A DNA stretch of 64,000 nucleotides from Acinetobacter tandoii DSM 14970 = CIP 107469. GTDB lineage: Bacteria > Pseudomonadota > Gammaproteobacteria > Pseudomonadales > Moraxellaceae. Positions within the stretch are counted from its first letter, which is position 1. The number at the start of each line of letters is the position of its first letter. The notes under the pieces were generated by a model. It had not been told where the DNA came from, made no database searches, and saw nothing but the letters and a program-made list of their open reading frames with translations. This document shows, piece after piece, positions 61,228-64,000 of the stretch. The stretch lies in NCBI RefSeq assembly GCF_000400735.1, contig NZ_KE007365.1:268188-332187 (forward strand), read 5' to 3'. A program made the translations under genes and the position numbers.

Positions 61228-63807
61228 TTAACTTAATTTCAATTTATCAAATAGCAAATGTTGATGATCTGATTTGACCAAGATAGTATCTCCAGCTTGA
61301 AACTCTCCAGCCAGAATTTTCTGAGCCAGTGGATTTTCAATTTGTTGCTGAATGGCACGTTTCAATGGACGTGCACCATAAATTGGATCAAAACCTGCAT
61401 CAATCAATAAGTCGAAGGCAGTATCTTCAACAGATAAACTCAAGTCACGTTCAGCTAAACGGCTACGTAAACGATCCAATTGAATATCCGCAATGCCTCG
61501 AATCTGTGCTTTTTTCAACGAATGGAAAATCACGACTTCATCAATACGGTTAATGAACTCTGGACGGAAGTGTTGAGAAACTGCACTCATCACTACTGCA
61601 CGCACTTCATCATCCGTAGCCCCCTCACCCAATTCACGTACATCTTGTGAACCAAGGTTAGAAGTCATCACAATCACTGTATTCTTAAAGTCAACCACAC
61701 GACCTTGCGAATCCGTAAGACGACCATCATCCAACACCTGTAGCAAGATATTGAATACATCAGGATGTGCTTTCTCAACTTCATCAAACAACACTACACT
61801 ATACGGTTTACGGCGTACAGCTTCAGTCAATACACCACCTTCTTCGTAGCCAACATAACCTGGAGGTGCACCAACTAAACGACTGACCGAGTGTTTTTCC
61901 ATGAACTCACTCATATCGATACGAATCATCGCATCATCACTGTCAAACAAGAAGTTTGCCAATGCCTTTGTAAGTTCAGTTTTACCCACACCTGTTGGTC
62001 CAAGGAACAAAAACGAACCACTTGGACGATTTGGATCAGACAAACCTGCTCTCGAACGACGAACCGCATTCGATACTGCTACAACAGCTTCATTTTGTCC
62101 AACTACGCGGTTATGTAAGAACTCTTCCATTTGTAACAGCTTTTCACGTTCACCTTGTAACATTTTAGCGACTGGAATACCTGTTGCAGCACTTACCACT
62201 TCAGCAATTTCATTGTCTGTAACTTTGTTACGTAGTAGTTTTGGTGCTTCGTTTTCTTCAGCAACCTCAATACGCTCTAATTGCTTCTGTAGCTCAGGAA
62301 TCACGCCGTATTGCAGACGACCTGCTTCAGCCAAGTCACCCTCACGCTGTGCCTTTTCTAAAGCAATACGCGCCTGATCCAACTTGATTTGAATATCTTT
62401 GTTGCCTTCAACTAAAGCTTTGTCGGCACGCCAGATTTCTTCAAGGTCGTTATATTCTTTCTCTACCGTTGCAATTTGTTCTTCAAGATGCTTAATCTCG
62501 CCTTTCGCACCTGCATCTTCATCTTTCTTCACGGCTTCAAGCTGCATTTTTAACTGAATGAGACGACGGTCAAGTTTATCCAGCGCTTCAGGCTTAGAGT
62601 CCAGCTCCATTTTGATACGTGATGCAGCTTCATCAATCAAATCAATGGCTTTATCTGGCAATTGACGGTCTGTGATATAACGATGCGACATTTTTGCAGC
62701 AGCAATAATGGCAGAGTCCAAAATCTGCACACCGTGATGCGTTGCATATTTCTCTTTTAAACCACGTAAAATTGCAATGGTATCTTCCACACTTGGTTCA
62801 TCTACCAAAACTTTTTGGAAACGACGTTCTAGTGCAGCATCTTTTTCAATGTATTGGCGATATTCATCTAGTGTAGTCGCACCAACACAACGTAATTCAC
62901 CACGTGCCAAAGCAGGTTTCAACATATTCCCTGCATCCATTGCCCCATCACCTTTCCCTGCACCTACAAGGGTGTGCAGTTCATCAATAAATAGGATAAT
63001 GTCACCTTCATGTTTGGCTAAATCTTTAAGAACAGCTTTTAAGCGCTCCTCAAATTCGCCACGATATTTCGCACCCGCAAGTAAAGAACCTAAGTCTAAA
63101 GAGAGAACACGTTTACCTTTCAAACTTTCAGGTACTTCACCATTCACTATACGCTGTGCCAAACCTTCAACAATGGCCGTTTTACCCACCCCTGGTTCAC
63201 CAATCAGTACGGGGTTGTTTTTGGTACGACGAGACAACACCTGAATCGTACGACGAATTTCATCATCACGCCCAATAACAGGATCAAGTTTGCCTGCTAA
63301 GGCTCGTTCAGTCAGGTCTATCGTGTATTTATTCAATGAGTCACGTTGATCTTCATGATTATTACTCATGACCTTTTCATCCCCTCGAATTTTATTAACC
63401 ACTTTACGTAGGCTATCACTAGTTACACCTACGCTATTGAATAAAGACTTGGTTGCGCCAACTTCCGCTAAACCTATTAACACCCAATCAGTAGATAGAA
63501 ACTCATCTCCAGCTTTTTGGGCGTAACTATCTGCCAAATTCAGCGCTTTAACTGATTCTGGGCTAAGGTTAATTTCACCAGTTGGGTTAGCGAGCGTAGG
63601 TGCATCTTTCAATGCTTGTTGCAACTTGGTTTGCAATTCACGTAGATTTGCCCCCGCCTGTTGCAAAATACTGGCATTCGAAGCTTCTTCTAATAAAGTC
63701 GATAGCACATGAATGCCGTCAATGGAGGTATGATCTTTCCCCATTGCCAAGGATTGAGCATCAGAAAGGGCTTGCTGTAGGCGGTTTGTAAATTTTTCAA
63801 AACGCAT
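61228..63807 (-). CDS. clpB: ATP-dependent disaggregase ClpB
   Basis: The 859-residue Hsp100 protein has an N-terminal Clp repeat domain (about 1-145), a first AAA+ ring with Walker A GEPGVGKT (near 205) and Walker [13 protein letters not shown], a coiled-coil middle domain (about 400-525) rich in Glu, Lys and Leu, and a second AAA+ ring with GPTGVGKT (near 605). The ClpP-binding IGF/L loop of ClpA/ClpX is absent, as expected for ClpB. It rescues aggregated proteins with DnaK. A sigma32-type promoter lies upstream. Confidence 0.97.
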   Translation of the reverse strand: MRFEKFTNRLQQALSDAQSLAMGKDHTSIDGIHVLSTLLEEASNASILQQAGANLRELQTKLQQALKDAPTLANPTGEINLSPESVKALNLADSYAQKAGDEFLSTDWVLIGLAEVGATKSLFNSVGVTSDSLRKVVNKIRGDEKVMSNNHEDQRDSLNKYTIDLTERALAGKLDPVIGRDDEIRRTIQVLSRRTKNNPVLIGEPGVGKTAIVEGLAQRIVNGEVPESLKGKRVLSLDLGSLLAGAKYRGEFEERLKAVLKDLAKHEGDIILFIDELHTLVGAGKGDGAMDAGNMLKPALARGELRCVGATTLDEYRQYIEKDAALERRFQKVLVDEPSVEDTIAILRGLKEKYATHHGVQILDSAIIAAAKMSHRYITDRQLPDKAIDLIDEAASRIKMELDSKPEALDKLDRRLIQLKMQLEAVKKDEDAGAKGEIKHLEEQIATVEKEYNDLEEIWRADKALVEGNKDIQIKLDQARIALEKAQREGDLAEAGRLQYGVIPELQKQLERIEVAEENEAPKLLRNKVTDNEIAEVVSAATGIPVAKMLQGEREKLLQMEEFLHNRVVGQNEAVVAVSNAVRRSRAGLSDPNRPSGSFLFLGPTGVGKTELTKALANFLFDSDDAMIRIDMSEFMEKHSVSRLVGAPPGYVGYEEGGVLTEAVRRKPYSVVLFDEVEKAHPDVFNILLQVLDDGRLTDSQGRVVDFKNTVIVMTSNLGSQDVRELGEGATDDEVRAVVMSAVSQHFRPEFINRIDEVVIFHSLKKAQIRGIADIQLDRLRSRLAERDLSLSVEDTAFDLLIDAGFDPIYGARPLKRAIQQQIENPLAQKILAGEFQAGDTILVKSDHQHLLFDKLKLS

Positions 63808-63846
63808 TCTTGTTATTCCTCACAACAAATTTTTAACTTGTAAGAT

Positions 63847-63874
63847 ATATGGGAACTTATTTTTAGATTTCAAA
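63847..63874 (-). promoter_or_regulatory. Heat-shock (sigma32-type) promoter of clpB
   Basis: On the minus strand TTTGAAA (63868-63874) and CCCATAT (63847-63853) are separated by 14 bp, close to the sigma32 consensus CTTGAAA / CCCATnT. The -10 box ends 39 bp before the clpB ATG, which has GAGGA 8 nt upstream. Confidence 0.75.
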
Positions 63875-64000
63875 TAAATTTTTATATATTTTTCAATATC
63901 TTAAATTGAAAAATATTATAGAGGTTAGTTATAATATTGGTCTGATTATTTTTATTTTCAAGAGTATTGATGTAATTTTTCTCTATCTAAAAAATTGACC

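Noticed and set aside
61901-62377. 158-codon plus-strand frame inside clpB
   Set aside because: It is a shadow of clpB; the composition follows the complementary codons.

Overview
The window looks like chromosomal DNA of an Acinetobacter-type gammaproteobacterium (Moraxellaceae). The DNA is AT-rich. Typical signs are the OsmC-YcaO fusion, the pyrB/inactive-dihydroorotase pair, a complete hut cluster led by a GntR-type hutC, several TonB-dependent receptors, and housekeeping genes (cysS, murI, ruvC, queG, bioB, rlmL, clpB) scattered among accessory catabolic genes. The species was not determined. No insertion sequence, prophage, CRISPR array or rRNA was found.

Layout. 1-350: end of cysS and a tRNA-Gly(GCC) gene. 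465-2008: a MerR regulator divergent from an NAD-dependent epimerase/dehydratase, with a MerR-type long-spacer promoter between them. 2522-13067: an accessory catabolic region with a DUF1302-type outer-membrane protein, a small serine hydrolase, an AraC regulator, and a seven-gene minus-strand cluster (quinone oxidoreductase, TauD-type dioxygenase, BKACE-type beta-keto acid cleavage enzyme, MFS transporter, FrnE/DsbA-like protein, Rieske ferredoxin, YeiH-type exporter). The same operator, two copies of CATTnnnCGACA exactly 21 bp apart, lies upstream of both the AraC/hydrolase divergon and the cluster, so they probably form one regulon. 13446-17630: type II NADH dehydrogenase and the OsmC-YcaO protein. 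18058-21189: a possible metal uptake module (His-rich DUF2946-like protein, TonB receptor, NlpE-like lipoprotein). 21522-24712: PuuA-like ligase, murI, HAD phosphatase. 24815-32954: hutG-hutI-permease-hutH-hutU and hutC, with GTATATAC operator cores before hutU and hutC. 33293-35506: a second TonB receptor, followed by a decayed DUF1398-like pseudogene. 36661-39771: TetR regulator, YdhR-like protein, small zinc-ribbon protein, LysE exporter, FxsA. 40127-42220: a third TonB receptor, clearly a paralogue of the first. 42456-47200: ruvC, acyP, nnr, queG, bioB. 47310-53352: small proteins, a VIT-family transporter, an OmpA-domain protein, pyrC' and pyrB. 53614-59518: rlmL, a dicarboxylate/amino-acid symporter, and a clavaminate synthase-like oxygenase paired with an AEC transporter. 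59727-63807: a DUF945-type protein and clpB behind a heat-shock-type promoter.

The best candidates for something undescribed are the AraC-controlled oxygenase/BKACE/YeiH pathway, perhaps for a sulfonate or sulfate ester, and the HxE-type amino-acid oxygenase plus AEC transporter pair. All functions are inferred from motifs and remembered family features; no database search was run.
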